Assembly: GCF_900637205.1 (NCBI RefSeq)
Contig: NZ_LR134355.1
Span: 2,108,001-2,172,000 of the forward strand
Length of the DNA: 64,000 nucleotides
Direction: 5' to 3'
Origin: Mycolicibacterium chitae
GTDB lineage: Bacteria > Actinomycetota > Actinomycetes > Mycobacteriales > Mycobacteriaceae
Part shown: positions 40,435 to 50,932 of the stretch, piece by piece
How the letters are laid out: every line of letters starts with the position of its first letter
Position numbering within the stretch: the stretch's first letter is position 1
Translations under genes and position numbers: made by a program
Notes under the pieces: generated by a model
What the model was told of the DNA's origin: nothing
Databases searched by the model: none
The model's input: the letters and a program-made list of their open reading frames with translations, nothing else

Positions 40435-41408
40435 TGGCCGCGGATCTGGGCTGGCTGGCGATCGGGCTGATCGCGCTGGTCGTCGGATCCGAGTGGCTGG
40501 TCAAGGGCGGCTCGCGGCTGGCGAGCGGCCTCGGGATCTCGCCGATCCTGGTGGGGCTGACGGTGGTGTCGATCGGCACCAGCATGCCCGAACTCGCGGT
40601 GGGCCTGCGTGCGGCCGCCAGCGGCAACGGCTCGCTGGCAGTGGGCAACATCGCCGGCACCAACATCGTCAACGTGCTGCTCATCCTCGGCTTGAGCGCC
40701 CTCATCCGGCCCCTGTCGCTGCACCTACGCACCCCGAAACTCGACTTGCCGATGATGACGGCGGCCGCGTTGCTGCTGTGGCTGCTGGCCGCCGACGGCA
40801 CCCTGGCGATGAGCGGCGGCGCGGTGCTGACGGTGGCCGCGCTGCTCTACACGGCGGTGCTCATCGTGTCGGCCCGGCGCGAAAGCCAGAGTGTGCAAGC
40901 GGAATTCGCCGACGAGTACGCCACCCCGGTGATCGGGCGCTCCCGCGGGGCGATGGCCCGGGAGCTGGCGTTGCTGCTGGTCGGGATCGTGGTGGTGGTC
41001 ATCGGCGCCGACTGGCTGGTCGGCGGTGCGGTCGGCGTCGCGCAGACATTCGGGGTCTCGGATGCGTTCATCGGGCTGACGGTGGTGGCGATCGGCACGT
41101 CCGCCCCGGAGTTGGCGACGACGTTGGTCGCGACGTTCCGCGGCGAGCGCGACATCGCGATCGGGAACCTGTTGGGCAGCAGCGTGTACAACATCCTGCT
41201 GATCCTCGGCCTGACGGTGCTGGGCGCCGGCCGTCCGCTGCACCTCGACCCCGACCTGGTGCGCATCGATATCCCGCTGATGGCACTGGTCGCGCTGGTG
41301 TGCATCCCGATATTCCTCACCGGGCGGCGGGTCAGCCGCAGGGAGGGCGGCGCCATGGTGGCCGCCTATCTGGCCTACCTGACGTTCCTCGTGATCTCGC
41401 AGACCTGA
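40434..41408 (+). CDS. Sodium/calcium exchanger-type membrane protein (YrbG-like CaCA family)
   Basis: The 324-residue protein has ten or so membrane segments in two inverted halves, each with a signature alpha-repeat: GLTVVSIGTSMPELAVGLRAAASGN with VGNIAGTNIVNVLLILG, and GLTVVAIGTSAPELATTLVATFRGE with IGNLLGSSVYNILLILG. The Glu residues in both GTSxPEL motifs bind the transported ion. It likely exchanges calcium for sodium or protons. The ATG at 40434 overlaps the coaE stop by one base, so the two are coupled. Confidence 0.9.
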   Translation: MAADLGWLAIGLIALVVGSEWLVKGGSRLASGLGISPILVGLTVVSIGTSMPELAVGLRAAASGNGSLAVGNIAGTNIVNVLLILGLSALIRPLSLHLRTPKLDLPMMTAAALLLWLLAADGTLAMSGGAVLTVAALLYTAVLIVSARRESQSVQAEFADEYATPVIGRSRGAMARELALLLVGIVVVVIGADWLVGGAVGVAQTFGVSDAFIGLTVVAIGTSAPELATTLVATFRGERDIAIGNLLGSSVYNILLILGLTVLGAGRPLHLDPDLVRIDIPLMALVALVCIPIFLTGRRVSRREGGAMVAAYLAYLTFLVISQT

Positions 41409-41969
41409 TCAGGCGGCGGGCTCGACCGGGGGCTCGGGCGCGGGCTCGCCGGGGACCTCGTCGATCGGCGGCAGGTCGACCGGTGGCAGGTCGACCGGAT
41501 TGACCAGCGGGGCACCGCACATCAGCTTGCCGTAGTCCGGCTCGTCGTCGACCGGGGTGAGCCGCGGCTTGATGAACTCGTCGGCCATCGCCACGATGGC
41601 GTCGTCGACCAGGATCTCGCAGTGCAGGTTCGCCGAGTACGGCCACTGGATGGAGATCTGCATGCCCGCCAGGTCGGCATCGGAGAGCACGGTCTGCGCC
41701 TCGAACGTCCGGCCGGGCAGCATCGTCGGGTCCGCGCTCTGGACCTGCGTGTCGTTGAGCTTGTAGGTGATCAAGGCGCCGCGGGCGACACCGTCGATGC
41801 GGGCCCGGTAGGTGACGTTGTACAACTCGGGCTCCGGAGCGCTCTCGCCGGCCGGGATCGGTTCGCTGGGCGTCGGGTCGGGATCCGCCGACGCGGTGGC
41901 CGGAACAATCAGCGCGGCCCCGAGGAACAGCAGTGCCGCGGCGGCCACTGTCGGTGCGGGTCGGCTCAT
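41409..41969 (-). CDS. Secreted protein with proline-rich C-terminus
   Basis: The 186-residue product begins MSRPAPTVAAAALLFLGAALIVPATASADPD, a signal peptide with cleavage after ASA. The mature domain of about 110 residues (YNVTYRARIDGVARGALITYKLND onward) holds two cysteines that may pair, and the tail is Pro/Glu/Val-rich with a repeated VDLPPVDLPPID. Mycobacterial exported proteins with similar YRVTYRARIDG starts exist, but no function is known to me. The ATG at 41969 is preferred over a GTG at 41981 because TAGTGT (41983-41978) lies eight bases upstream of it as a -10 element. Confidence 0.75.
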   Translation of the reverse strand: MSRPAPTVAAAALLFLGAALIVPATASADPDPTPSEPIPAGESAPEPELYNVTYRARIDGVARGALITYKLNDTQVQSADPTMLPGRTFEAQTVLSDADLAGMQISIQWPYSANLHCEILVDDAIVAMADEFIKPRLTPVDDEPDYGKLMCGAPLVNPVDLPPVDLPPIDEVPGEPAPEPPVEPAA

Positions 41970-41987
41970 AGTTAGCAACACTAGCTC

Positions 41988-42491
41988 TTATCGCCAAGTG
42001 AGTTCCATCCCGTTACCGCGCAGCCAGGCGTGCAGGTCGTGGCCGTGCGCGGCGAGTCCGGCGACCGCGGCGATGGTCCGATGCAGCGCCTGCTCGGCGG
42101 TCTCGGGGGAGAGCAGACCAATGTGGTGGGCCTCGAGGAGTTCGTCGATGTCCACCACCTCGGTGCCCACCCCGGTGCGGACCACCAGGTCCACGTAGTG
42201 GTCCTCGGTCCGCCACACGGTGCCGTCGACGCTGATCTCGCCGATGTCGAGGTAAAAGTCCTGGTCGCGCTCGTGGCCCGGATTCCAGTGGAAGATGTTG
42301 GCGCGTAGCCCCAGCGGCGGCAGCAACCACGACTCGAGGTAATGGAACTGCGCGCGACCCGGGGTCGGCCGCGCCATGTACAGCCCGCCCCAGGGCGCCA
42401 GGACGTAGTCGTCCACGGCGCGGACGAACCCCTTGGGGTCCGTGTTGGTCCGGGCGCCGAGATCGAAGACTTCGTGTTTGGGCGGGTGGAT
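41988..42491 (-). CDS. DUF402 family protein with apparent ATC start codon
   Basis: The 167-residue frame begins [29 protein letters not shown] and continues [36 protein letters not shown] and [15 protein letters not shown], the DUF402 pattern (nucleoside phosphatase-like fold). The M. tuberculosis orthologue, from memory, starts MHPPK. Here the corresponding codon is ATC (42491-42489), and no ATG, GTG or TTG occurs nearby in frame. A TAAGCT -10 element ends seven bases before it. The nearest upstream in-frame GTG (about 42575) would lie inside uvrB and add about 28 unrelated residues. Start is therefore inferred, not seen as a standard codon. Confidence 0.82.
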   Translation of the reverse strand: MHPPKHEVFDLGARTNTDPKGFVRAVDDYVLAPWGGLYMARPTPGRAQFHYLESWLLPPLGLRANIFHWNPGHERDQDFYLDIGEISVDGTVWRTEDHYVDLVVRTGVGTEVVDIDELLEAHHIGLLSPETAEQALHRTIAAVAGLAAHGHDLHAWLRGNGMELTWR

Positions 42492-42498
42492 GGCCCCA

Positions 42499-42542
42499 AG
42501 CTTAAAGCTGTTGGCGAAACTGTCGGTACCCGCGCCTACCCT
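42499..42542. promoter_or_regulatory. Divergent leaderless promoters for DUF402 gene and uvrB
   Basis: On the minus strand TAAGCT (42504-42499) precedes the ATC at 42491 by seven bases. On the plus strand TACCCT (42537-42542) precedes the uvrB ATG at 42549 by six bases. Only 57 bases lie between the two start codons, so the promoters sit back to back. No SOS box is visible here. Confidence 0.55.
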
Positions 42543-42548
42543 GGTCCC

Positions 42549-44708
<2,160 letters not shown>

Positions 44709-44724
44709 CTCGGGCCTGATCTCT

Positions 44725-44730
44725 TAGGTT
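44725..44730 (+). promoter_or_regulatory. -10 element for leaderless MFS gene
   Basis: TAGGTT is followed by six bases and the GTG start at 44737, 16 bases after the uvrB stop. Confidence 0.5.
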
Positions 44731-44736
44731 GGTCCG

Positions 44737-46143
44737 GTGACCGAACCAGAGCCGACCCTGGCCGGCGGGAGTTGGCGCGAGCTGCTCGGCCGGAAATACC
44801 TTGGCGCGTCCGCGGTTCTGGCCGGCGGCGTGTTGTTGTACGCGACCAACGAATTCCTCACCATCAGCCTGCTGCCGAGCGCGGTCGAGGAGATCGGCGG
44901 TCAGCGCTACTACGCGTGGGTGATGACGGTCTACCTGGTGGCCTCGGTGGCCGGCGCCACCACGGTCAGCGCCATGTTGGCCCGGTTCGGACCACGGATG
45001 GCCTACCTGGGTGCGCTCGCGGTCTTCGCCGGCGGCAGCACCATCTGCGCCGTGGCGCCCAGCATGGAGGTGCTGCTGGGCGGCCGGGTCGTGCAGGGCG
45101 CGGCGGGCGGAGTGCTCGCCGGCCTGGGCTATGCGGTGATCAACGCCGCGTTGCCGCGGTCGTTGTGGACCAGGGCGTCGGCGCTGGTGTCCGCGATGTG
45201 GGGCGTCGGAACATTCCTCGGCCCCGCCGGTGGCGGACTGTTCGCCCAATTCGGTTCGTGGCGCTGGGCTTTCGGTGCCCTGGTCGTGCTGACCATCGCG
45301 ATCGCGGTGCTGGTGCCCATCGGGTTGCCCCGGCGCTCACACGATCACGAGGTCGCCGCGACCCGGGTTCCGGTGTGGTCGCTGCTACCGCTGGGTGCGG
45401 CCGCGCTGTTGGTGAGCGTGGCGGGACTGCCCCAGCACATCCTGTACACCGCGGTCCTGCTGCTGGCCGGCGCGGCACTGGTCGGGGTGTTCCTGGTGGT
45501 GGACCGCCGCACCGAGGATCCGGTGTTGCCGCCCACCGCGTTTCGGCCGGGCCCACTGAAGTGGATCTATCTCACCCTCGGCGTGTTGATGGCGGCCACC
45601 ATGGTGGTGATGTACGTGCCGCTGTTCGGGCAGCGGCTGGCCTACCTGGCGCCGGCCGCCGCGGGAATCCTCGGGGTGGCCCTGGCGATCGGCTGGACGG
45701 TGAGCGAGATCGTCAGCGCCTCGGCCGACCGGCACGTGTTGGTGGCGCGGATAGTGCTCGTCGCGCCGCTGGTGATGGCGGTGGGCCTGGCGGCCTGCGC
45801 ACTGCTGGTGCGCGACGGGATGCCGACCGGGCTGGTGCTGGTCTGGTCGCTGGCCCTGCTGATCGCCGGCGTGGGGATCGGGATGGCGTGGCCGCACTTG
45901 TCGGCCTGGGCGATGACCAGGGTGGACGACCCCGCCGAGGGGCCGGTCGCCGCCGCGGCGATCAACACCGTGCAGTTGATCTGCGGCGCCTTCGGTGCCG
46001 GCCTGGCCGGCGTCGTGGTGAACGCCGTCGGCACCGGTGACGCCGTCGCGGCCCGGTGGATGTTCGCGGTGTTCGCCGTCCTTGCGCTGCTCGGTTGCGT
46101 GGCGTCCTATCGGGCCGGCCGGCACGGGATCACGGTGAGTTAA
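44737..46143 (+). CDS. MFS efflux transporter (14-TM drug/H+ antiporter type)
   Basis: The 468-residue protein has about fourteen hydrophobic segments and the MFS motif C-like stretch SAMWGVGTFLGPAGGGLFAQFGSWRWAFG, with a motif-A-like MLARFGPRMAYLGALAVFAGGSTICA. Family members export drugs or metabolites using protons. Position after uvrB matches M. tuberculosis Rv1634, reported as a possible drug efflux protein. GTG at 44737 is chosen with the -10 element at 44725-44730. No regulator gene is adjacent. Confidence 0.88.
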   Translation: MTEPEPTLAGGSWRELLGRKYLGASAVLAGGVLLYATNEFLTISLLPSAVEEIGGQRYYAWVMTVYLVASVAGATTVSAMLARFGPRMAYLGALAVFAGGSTICAVAPSMEVLLGGRVVQGAAGGVLAGLGYAVINAALPRSLWTRASALVSAMWGVGTFLGPAGGGLFAQFGSWRWAFGALVVLTIAIAVLVPIGLPRRSHDHEVAATRVPVWSLLPLGAAALLVSVAGLPQHILYTAVLLLAGAALVGVFLVVDRRTEDPVLPPTAFRPGPLKWIYLTLGVLMAATMVVMYVPLFGQRLAYLAPAAAGILGVALAIGWTVSEIVSASADRHVLVARIVLVAPLVMAVGLAACALLVRDGMPTGLVLVWSLALLIAGVGIGMAWPHLSAWAMTRVDDPAEGPVAAAAINTVQLICGAFGAGLAGVVVNAVGTGDAVAARWMFAVFAVLALLGCVASYRAGRHGITVS

Positions 46144-46187
46144 ACCCTGGGCCCGGGGCCCGCGCTGCTGGCAGTCTCGACGGCAGT

Positions 46188-46258
46188 GCGGGTGTGGCTG
46201 AGAGGCGAGGCACCGGCCTGCAAAGCCGTTCACACGGGTTCGAATCCCGTCACTCGCT
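46188..46258 (+). tRNA. tRNA-Cys (GCA)
   Basis: A 7-bp acceptor stem (GCGGGTG with CACTCGC, one G-T pair), anticodon loop CTGCAAA with anticodon GCA at 46220-46222, T-arm ACGGG-TTCGAAT-CCCGT and discriminator T73 identify tRNA-Cys. U73 is a known identity base of cysteine tRNAs. CCA is not encoded. Confidence 0.92.
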
Positions 46259-46288
46259 CGCATGGAACGACGCTCGAACCGGGCGCCG

Positions 46289-46729
46289 TCACTCGATCAC
46301 GTGCAACACCAGCAGCACGAACACCACCAGAAGCAGCACGACCCGCACCGCGTGCAGCCGATCCCACCGGCGCGCGTCGGCGCGCGAAACGTCGGCGGCC
46401 CCGGCCCATCGGCCGATCCGGTTGTTGATCGGCACCATCAGGGCGACGGTGATGAGGACGACGACCGCCATCAGCGCCGCGGCCACCGTCACCAGCCAGG
46501 CACCGCCCGCCAGCAGCGCCGCGGCGACTAGCGCGAGCAGGGTCGCGATGTACCAGAACGGCATCACCTTGCCCAGCACGCGGCTGCCGTCGCTGCGCGC
46601 CTGCGCGAAGGCGTCGTCGGGCAGCCGACCGAACACCGGGTGGGTGAAGACGGCGACGCCGAACTCGACCCCCACCATCGGGCCGGTCAGCAGTAGCGCA
46701 ACGGCGTCGACGGTGTCTCGCAGCATCAC
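46289..46729 (-). CDS. DUF1772-like integral membrane protein
   Basis: The 146-residue protein has four membrane segments and the DUF1772 pattern: an opening TGPMVGVEFGVAVFTHPVFGRLPDDAF, PFWYIATLLALVAA in the second segment, and VPINNRIGRWAG before the final segment. Function is unknown. GTG at 46729 and ATG at 46726 are adjacent possible starts. It follows the DUF2188 gene by nine bases in the same direction. Confidence 0.8.
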   Translation of the reverse strand: MMLRDTVDAVALLLTGPMVGVEFGVAVFTHPVFGRLPDDAFAQARSDGSRVLGKVMPFWYIATLLALVAAALLAGGAWLVTVAAALMAVVVLITVALMVPINNRIGRWAGAADVSRADARRWDRLHAVRVVLLLVVFVLLVLHVIE

Positions 46730-46738
46730 CGCGCCCGC

Positions 46739-46963
46739 TCAGCCCTTCGGGGGATAGGGATCCCTGCCGTAGGAGTTCTTCTCGCCGATGGTGCCGTCCT
46801 GGTTGCGGATGGTGTGCTCGGCGTGGCGGGTCATCGCCATCGCGCGGCCCACCGCGGCCTGTTCGGCCCTGGTCCCGCCGGCGTGCGCGGCCCGGCTGCT
46901 GCCCTCCACCTTGCTCTTCCAGACGCCACGTTCGTGGTAGGTCATGATGTCTCCCTTGGCCAT
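46739..46963 (-). CDS. DUF2188 family small protein
   Basis: The 74-residue polar protein shows the DUF2188 pattern: GVWKSKVEGSSRAAHAGGTRAEQAAVGRAMAMTRHAEHTIRNQDGTIGEKNSYGRDPYPPKG, in which tryptophan, NQDG and SYG are conserved positions. Function is unknown. AGGAGG lies close upstream of the ATG at 46963, a strong ribosome-binding site. Confidence 0.82.
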   Translation of the reverse strand: MAKGDIMTYHERGVWKSKVEGSSRAAHAGGTRAEQAAVGRAMAMTRHAEHTIRNQDGTIGEKNSYGRDPYPPKG

Positions 46964-47027
46964 GATTGCCTCCTTTGTCGCCTATGGCCGTCGGGATACG
47001 CGTACCCACTTTTCCCGAAGGAAACAA

Positions 47028-48569
47028 TCATCCGGTCGTGGCGGCCTCGGAGTCGTCGCTGTCGAGCTGGGACAGTTCCCGGCGCATCCGCACCTTGTTG
47101 ACGATGCTGAACACGATGACGGCGATCAGCAACGCATACAGCGTGATGGTGATCGGCGTGCTGATCAGCGTCAGCGGGTTGTTCTGGGAGTTGTTCATCG
47201 CCTCGCGCAGCGAGGACTCGGCCAGGGGTCCCAGGATCACGGCGATCAGCACCGGCGCCAACGGAATTCCGTAGCGCCGCATGACGAATCCGACGACGCC
47301 GAGCAGGATCATGAACACCACGTCGACCATCGCGGCGCTGGCCGCGTACACGCCGAAGCAGGCGAACATCGCGATGCCCGCATACAGGTACTCGCGCGGG
47401 ATCAGCAGGAGCCGGGCCCACAGCGGTGCGAACGGCAGGTTCAGGATCAGCAGCACCACCATGCCGATGATGAGGCTGGCCATCAGCGCCCAGACGATGT
47501 CGGCGTTGCGGGTGAACAACAGCGGCCCGGGCTGCATGCCGTACTGCTGGAAGGCCGCCAGCAGCATCGCCGCGGTGGCCGACGTGGGCAACCCGAGCGC
47601 CAGCAGCGCACCCATGGCGGTGCCCGCGGTGGCGTTGCCCGCCGCCTCGGGCGCCGCGACACCCCGGATGGCGCCGCGGCCGAACTGCGGGAACTTGCGG
47701 CGGCGGTCGAGCCGCTTCTCGACGCCGTAGGCCAGGAACGTCGGGACCTCCGCGCCGCCGGCCGGGATCACCCCGAACGGAACGCCGAAGGCGGTGCCGC
47801 GCAACCACGCCGGCAACGCCTCGCGGTACTCGGCCAGCGACAGATACGGCCGCCCGGTCGACGGGGTGAAGCTGCGGTCGTCGGGGCGCCCGATGCGCGA
47901 TGCCACGTAGATGACCTCGCCGACGGCCAGCATCGCCACGGTGATCACGACGATGCTCACGCCGTCGAACAGCGCCACGTTGCCGAAGGTGAAGCGCTGC
48001 GACCCGCTGACCTGATCGGTGCCGATCATGGCCAGCACCAGGCCGATCAGCAGCGCGGCCAGCCCCTTGAGCACCGAGTCCGACACCACCGCGGAGGTGG
48101 CCAGGAAGGCGAACAGGGCCAGGGCGAAGTACTCGCCGGGTCCGAACTTGGTGGCCATGTCCGCCAGGGACGGGGCGAAGAACACCACCAGGATGGTGGC
48201 GATCATGCCGCCGATGAACGCGCCCATCGCCGAGGTGGCCAACGCCTGGGCGCCGCGGCCCCGTTTGGCCATCAGGTGCCCCTCGATGGAACCGGCGATC
48301 GCGGTGGAGTTGCCGGGCGTGTTCATCAGGATCCCGGCGATCGCGTCGCCGAACAGCCCGCCGAAATAGATGCCGGCGAACATCACCAGCGCGGCCAGCG
48401 GGTCGATGGTGAAGGTGATGGGCAACAGCAGCGCGACCGCCATCGCCGAGCCGAGCCCGGGCAGCACACCGACCGCGGTACCGATCAGCGCGCCGACCAG
48501 CACGTAGATCAGGTTGACGGGGGTGAGGACGTCGGCGAAGCCGCCGAGCAGGCCAGTCAGTGAATCCAT
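47028..48569 (-). CDS. tctA: Tripartite tricarboxylate transporter, large membrane subunit TctA
   Basis: The 513-residue protein has about twelve membrane segments and TctA hallmarks GVLPGLGSAMAVALLLPITF, GIYFGGLFGDAIAGILMNTPGNSTAIAGSIEGHLMAKRGRGAQAL and FGVIPAGGAEVPTFLAYGVEKRL. It forms the channel for a carboxylate delivered by the TctC binding protein. It shares one base with the tctB stop (TGATG), giving the operon order tctC-tctB-tctA. The substrate could be citrate, aromatic acids or similar, and cannot be told from sequence. Confidence 0.93.
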   Translation of the reverse strand: MDSLTGLLGGFADVLTPVNLIYVLVGALIGTAVGVLPGLGSAMAVALLLPITFTIDPLAALVMFAGIYFGGLFGDAIAGILMNTPGNSTAIAGSIEGHLMAKRGRGAQALATSAMGAFIGGMIATILVVFFAPSLADMATKFGPGEYFALALFAFLATSAVVSDSVLKGLAALLIGLVLAMIGTDQVSGSQRFTFGNVALFDGVSIVVITVAMLAVGEVIYVASRIGRPDDRSFTPSTGRPYLSLAEYREALPAWLRGTAFGVPFGVIPAGGAEVPTFLAYGVEKRLDRRRKFPQFGRGAIRGVAAPEAAGNATAGTAMGALLALGLPTSATAAMLLAAFQQYGMQPGPLLFTRNADIVWALMASLIIGMVVLLILNLPFAPLWARLLLIPREYLYAGIAMFACFGVYAASAAMVDVVFMILLGVVGFVMRRYGIPLAPVLIAVILGPLAESSLREAMNNSQNNPLTLISTPITITLYALLIAVIVFSIVNKVRMRRELSQLDSDDSEAATTG

Positions 48570-49108
48570 CAGAACATCCCCATCACGCCGGGTGGAAGGT
48601 TCAGGCCGAGCAGCCCGGAGAAGATGAGCTGCATGATCGAGGACGCCGCGAGGCCGATCAGCAGATTCTTCACGTACTGCGTGCTGCCCAGGCCGACGGT
48701 GACGCCCCAGAACACGATGGCCCCGGCGATGATCCAGCCGGCCGGGATCAGCAGCACCGCGAACACCACGAAGGCGCCGATGGTCAGCCCGGTGGAGCGC
48801 CAGTTGCTGGTCAACCGGGCCACGATCTTGCCGTCCTCGTCCCGAATGGGTTCGGCCACTTCGGGATTGCGCAGGATGACCCAGGCCAGCAGCGCCGCGA
48901 TGAGGAAGCAGAACCCCGCGGTGATCGCGGGAAACGCCTTGGGGCCGAAGATTTCGGAGTCGTCGGCGACCTCCATGCTGCTGATGCCGTAGATCAGGAA
49001 CAGTCCCAGCGCCACCAGCAGGCCCGGCATGACCAGCGCGCTCTTGCCGGACCAGAAGTATCGGGGCGGGGCGGACTCGGTCTGCGTGTTCGGTTCGTCG
49101 GTCGTCAT
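48569..49108 (-). CDS. tctB: Tripartite tricarboxylate transporter, small membrane subunit TctB
   Basis: The 179-residue protein has four membrane segments separated by a polar loop (RNPEVAEPIRDEDGKIVARLTSNW). Typical TctB features are KAFPAITAGFCFLIAALLAW and IVFWGVTVGLGSTQYVKNLLIGLAASSIMQLIFSGLLGLNLPPG at the C-terminus. It overlaps tctC by four bases. Confidence 0.9.
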   Translation of the reverse strand: MTTDEPNTQTESAPPRYFWSGKSALVMPGLLVALGLFLIYGISSMEVADDSEIFGPKAFPAITAGFCFLIAALLAWVILRNPEVAEPIRDEDGKIVARLTSNWRSTGLTIGAFVVFAVLLIPAGWIIAGAIVFWGVTVGLGSTQYVKNLLIGLAASSIMQLIFSGLLGLNLPPGVMGMF

Positions 49109-50106
49109 GCCAGCCCCAGATCCTGCAGAATTCCGTTCACCCGCTGCTGCTCCTGGCGCAGGAACTTGCCGAATTCGTCTCCGGTCAGCACGGTTTCATT
49201 CCAGCGGTTGCGGTCCACCACGTTCTTCCAGTGCTCGGTGTCGACCATCTCGGTGGTGATCGCGATGAGTTCGTCCTGCGCGGCCCGGTCGATGCCGGCC
49301 GGGGCGACCAGGCCGCGCCAGTTCACGATGTCCACCTCCGGGTAGCCGGCTTCGACGGCCGTCGGCACGTCGAGTCCTTCGAGCCGCTCCGGGGCGACGA
49401 CCATCAGCGCGCGCAGCCGGCCCTCGGTGAGCATGTCGCGAAAGTCGTTGTAGCCACTGATGCCCACGCCCGGCGTGCCCGGGGCCGTGGACAACAGGTT
49501 GATGGTCAACTCGCCGCCGCCGGCATAAGCGGCGTACCGCAACTGGCCGGGATCGATACCGGCCTCGCGGGCCAATTGCGCGGCGATCATGTGGTCGACG
49601 CCGCCGGCCGATCCACCGCCGATGGGCATCGCCTCGGGGTCGGCCCGCCAGGCCTCGACCAACTCGTCGATGGTCCGGAACGGGGAATCGGCGGGAACGG
49701 CGACGACGTCGAAATCCTCGGCGAGCCGGGCGATCGGCGTCAGATCCGACAGGTCGATCTGCGACTCGTTGCGCGCGATCCCGCCGAGCATGACGGTGCC
49801 GGTGACCATCATGGTGGTCGGATCACCCTCGAGCCGCGACATCTGGCTGAGGCCGATGGTGCCGGCCGCACCCGGAACGTTGACCACCTGAACGTTGTTG
49901 ACGATGCCGGCGCTGCGCAGCGCCTGTTGGGATTCGCGCGCCACCAGATCCCATCCGCCGCCGGCGGCCGCCGGGGCGATGAGCGTGAGCTTGGCCCGGG
50001 CGTCCGCGCCGGAGCCGCTCTGGTTCGCGTCGATGCCCGCGGCCACCACCAGGACGGCGACACAGGTCACGCCGAGCGCCCAGCGCACTGCCTTGGGGAC
50101 TTGCAT
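49105..50106 (-). CDS. tctC: Tripartite tricarboxylate transporter substrate-binding protein TctC
   Basis: The 333-residue protein has an N-terminal hydrophobic segment (about residues 9-28) and the Bug/TctC fold with LTLIAPAAAGGGWDLVARESQQALRSAGIVNNVQVVNVPGAAGTIGLSQM. The usual ligand-clasping loops follow, for example MPIGGGSAGGVDHMIAAQLAREAGI. The Cys in the hydrophobic segment is not in a proper lipobox, so it may be membrane-anchored by the uncleaved helix or secreted. AAAGGAG precedes the ATG at 50106. Confidence 0.9.
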   Translation of the reverse strand: MQVPKAVRWALGVTCVAVLVVAAGIDANQSGSGADARAKLTLIAPAAAGGGWDLVARESQQALRSAGIVNNVQVVNVPGAAGTIGLSQMSRLEGDPTTMMVTGTVMLGGIARNESQIDLSDLTPIARLAEDFDVVAVPADSPFRTIDELVEAWRADPEAMPIGGGSAGGVDHMIAAQLAREAGIDPGQLRYAAYAGGGELTINLLSTAPGTPGVGISGYNDFRDMLTEGRLRALMVVAPERLEGLDVPTAVEAGYPEVDIVNWRGLVAPAGIDRAAQDELIAITTEMVDTEHWKNVVDRNRWNETVLTGDEFGKFLRQEQQRVNGILQDLGLA

Positions 50107-50152
50107 CCGTTCTCCTTTCGCTCTCGCCGGAGCGCCCGAGCCAGGGGGAGGG

Positions 50153-50557
50153 TCAGCCTCGGCGCGAACCCACCGGGGTGTCCCGAACCAGCAGGGACAG
50201 ACCCCAACTCACCACCGAGAGCACGATGGCCGCCCAGATCGCGGTCCACCAGAACTGGTCGATGTCGAGTCCCCAATGGGTGGTGTTGCGGGTGATCCAC
50301 GACGTGATCCACAACATCAACGCGTTGATGACGATGTGAATGAGTCCCAGGGTCAAGATGTAGAGCGGAATGGCCAGCAGTTGAACGATCGGCTTGAGGA
50401 AAGCGTTGATGAGCCCGAAGATGGCGGCCACCACCAAAACAATGCCGATTTTCTGCCAGGTATTGCTGCCGCCGACGAAATACACGCCGGGCACCAGCAA
50501 CGTGACGATCCAGAGTGCGGCCCCCGTCAGCGCGGTGCGCGCCAGGAAAGATCCCAT
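50153..50557 (-). CDS. Phage holin family 4-type four-helix membrane protein
   Basis: The 134-residue protein has four membrane segments and the pattern of the phage_holin_4_2 family (INAFLKPIVQLLAIPLYILTLGLIHIVINALMLWI). Despite the name, most members are chromosomal membrane proteins of unknown function, and no phage genes are near. It is divergent from the universal stress protein gene. Confidence 0.82.
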   Translation of the reverse strand: MGSFLARTALTGAALWIVTLLVPGVYFVGGSNTWQKIGIVLVVAAIFGLINAFLKPIVQLLAIPLYILTLGLIHIVINALMLWITSWITRNTTHWGLDIDQFWWTAIWAAIVLSVVSWGLSLLVRDTPVGSRRG

Positions 50558-50932
50558 GGCAATGATCTTGGCACGGCCCGGGTCCGGATGTGGGTGTTTG
50601 GCGATGTGGACGGCCCGCGTGGCGGGGTCGAAATGCTACTGTCCGGCAATGGGTTTCGACCCACCGCGAGCTGATGGCGGATGGTTGTGAGTTGGGCCAT
50701 ACCCTCGGCGCCGCTGAGTGCGACCGCGCGACGCGCGGCGCGGTGTCGGCAACCTCACCTCGGTGCCCGGCGGCGCCCTTACGCGCTGGTCGCGGGGCAA
50801 AATAGCACGTCGAAGCGACGGCTGTGTCGCGAATTGCACCCATCGACGGCTGACGACGGGTTACTGTCTCGTTTGGCGTACTACGAAACCGGTAACACAC
50901 CGGCTGACAATTTGATTATTGGGAGGGTTTGG
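50558..50932. other. 375-base intergenic region with a long inverted repeat
   Basis: No gene is supported here, though a Ser/Arg-rich frame runs in from 50681. GGGTCGAAA (50625-50633) and TTTCGACCC (50654-50662) are perfect 9-bp inverted repeats 20 bases apart. A second, weaker pair, GGTTAC and GTAACA, lies near 50855-50895. GGAGGG at 50922-50927 is the ribosome-binding site of the universal stress protein gene; its promoter is not clear. Confidence 0.6.

Noticed and set aside
46944..48563. Plus-strand frame of about 540 codons opposite tctA
   Set aside because: Gln/His/Arg-rich shadow of the conserved tctA gene.
50153..50557. Holin-like gene as a sign of a prophage
   Set aside because: The family is mostly chromosomal, and no lysin, capsid or integrase gene is near.
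50681..50932. N-terminal extension of the universal stress protein
   Set aside because: Arg/Ser-rich and unlike the family; a good Shine-Dalgarno sequence precedes the standard start at 50933.
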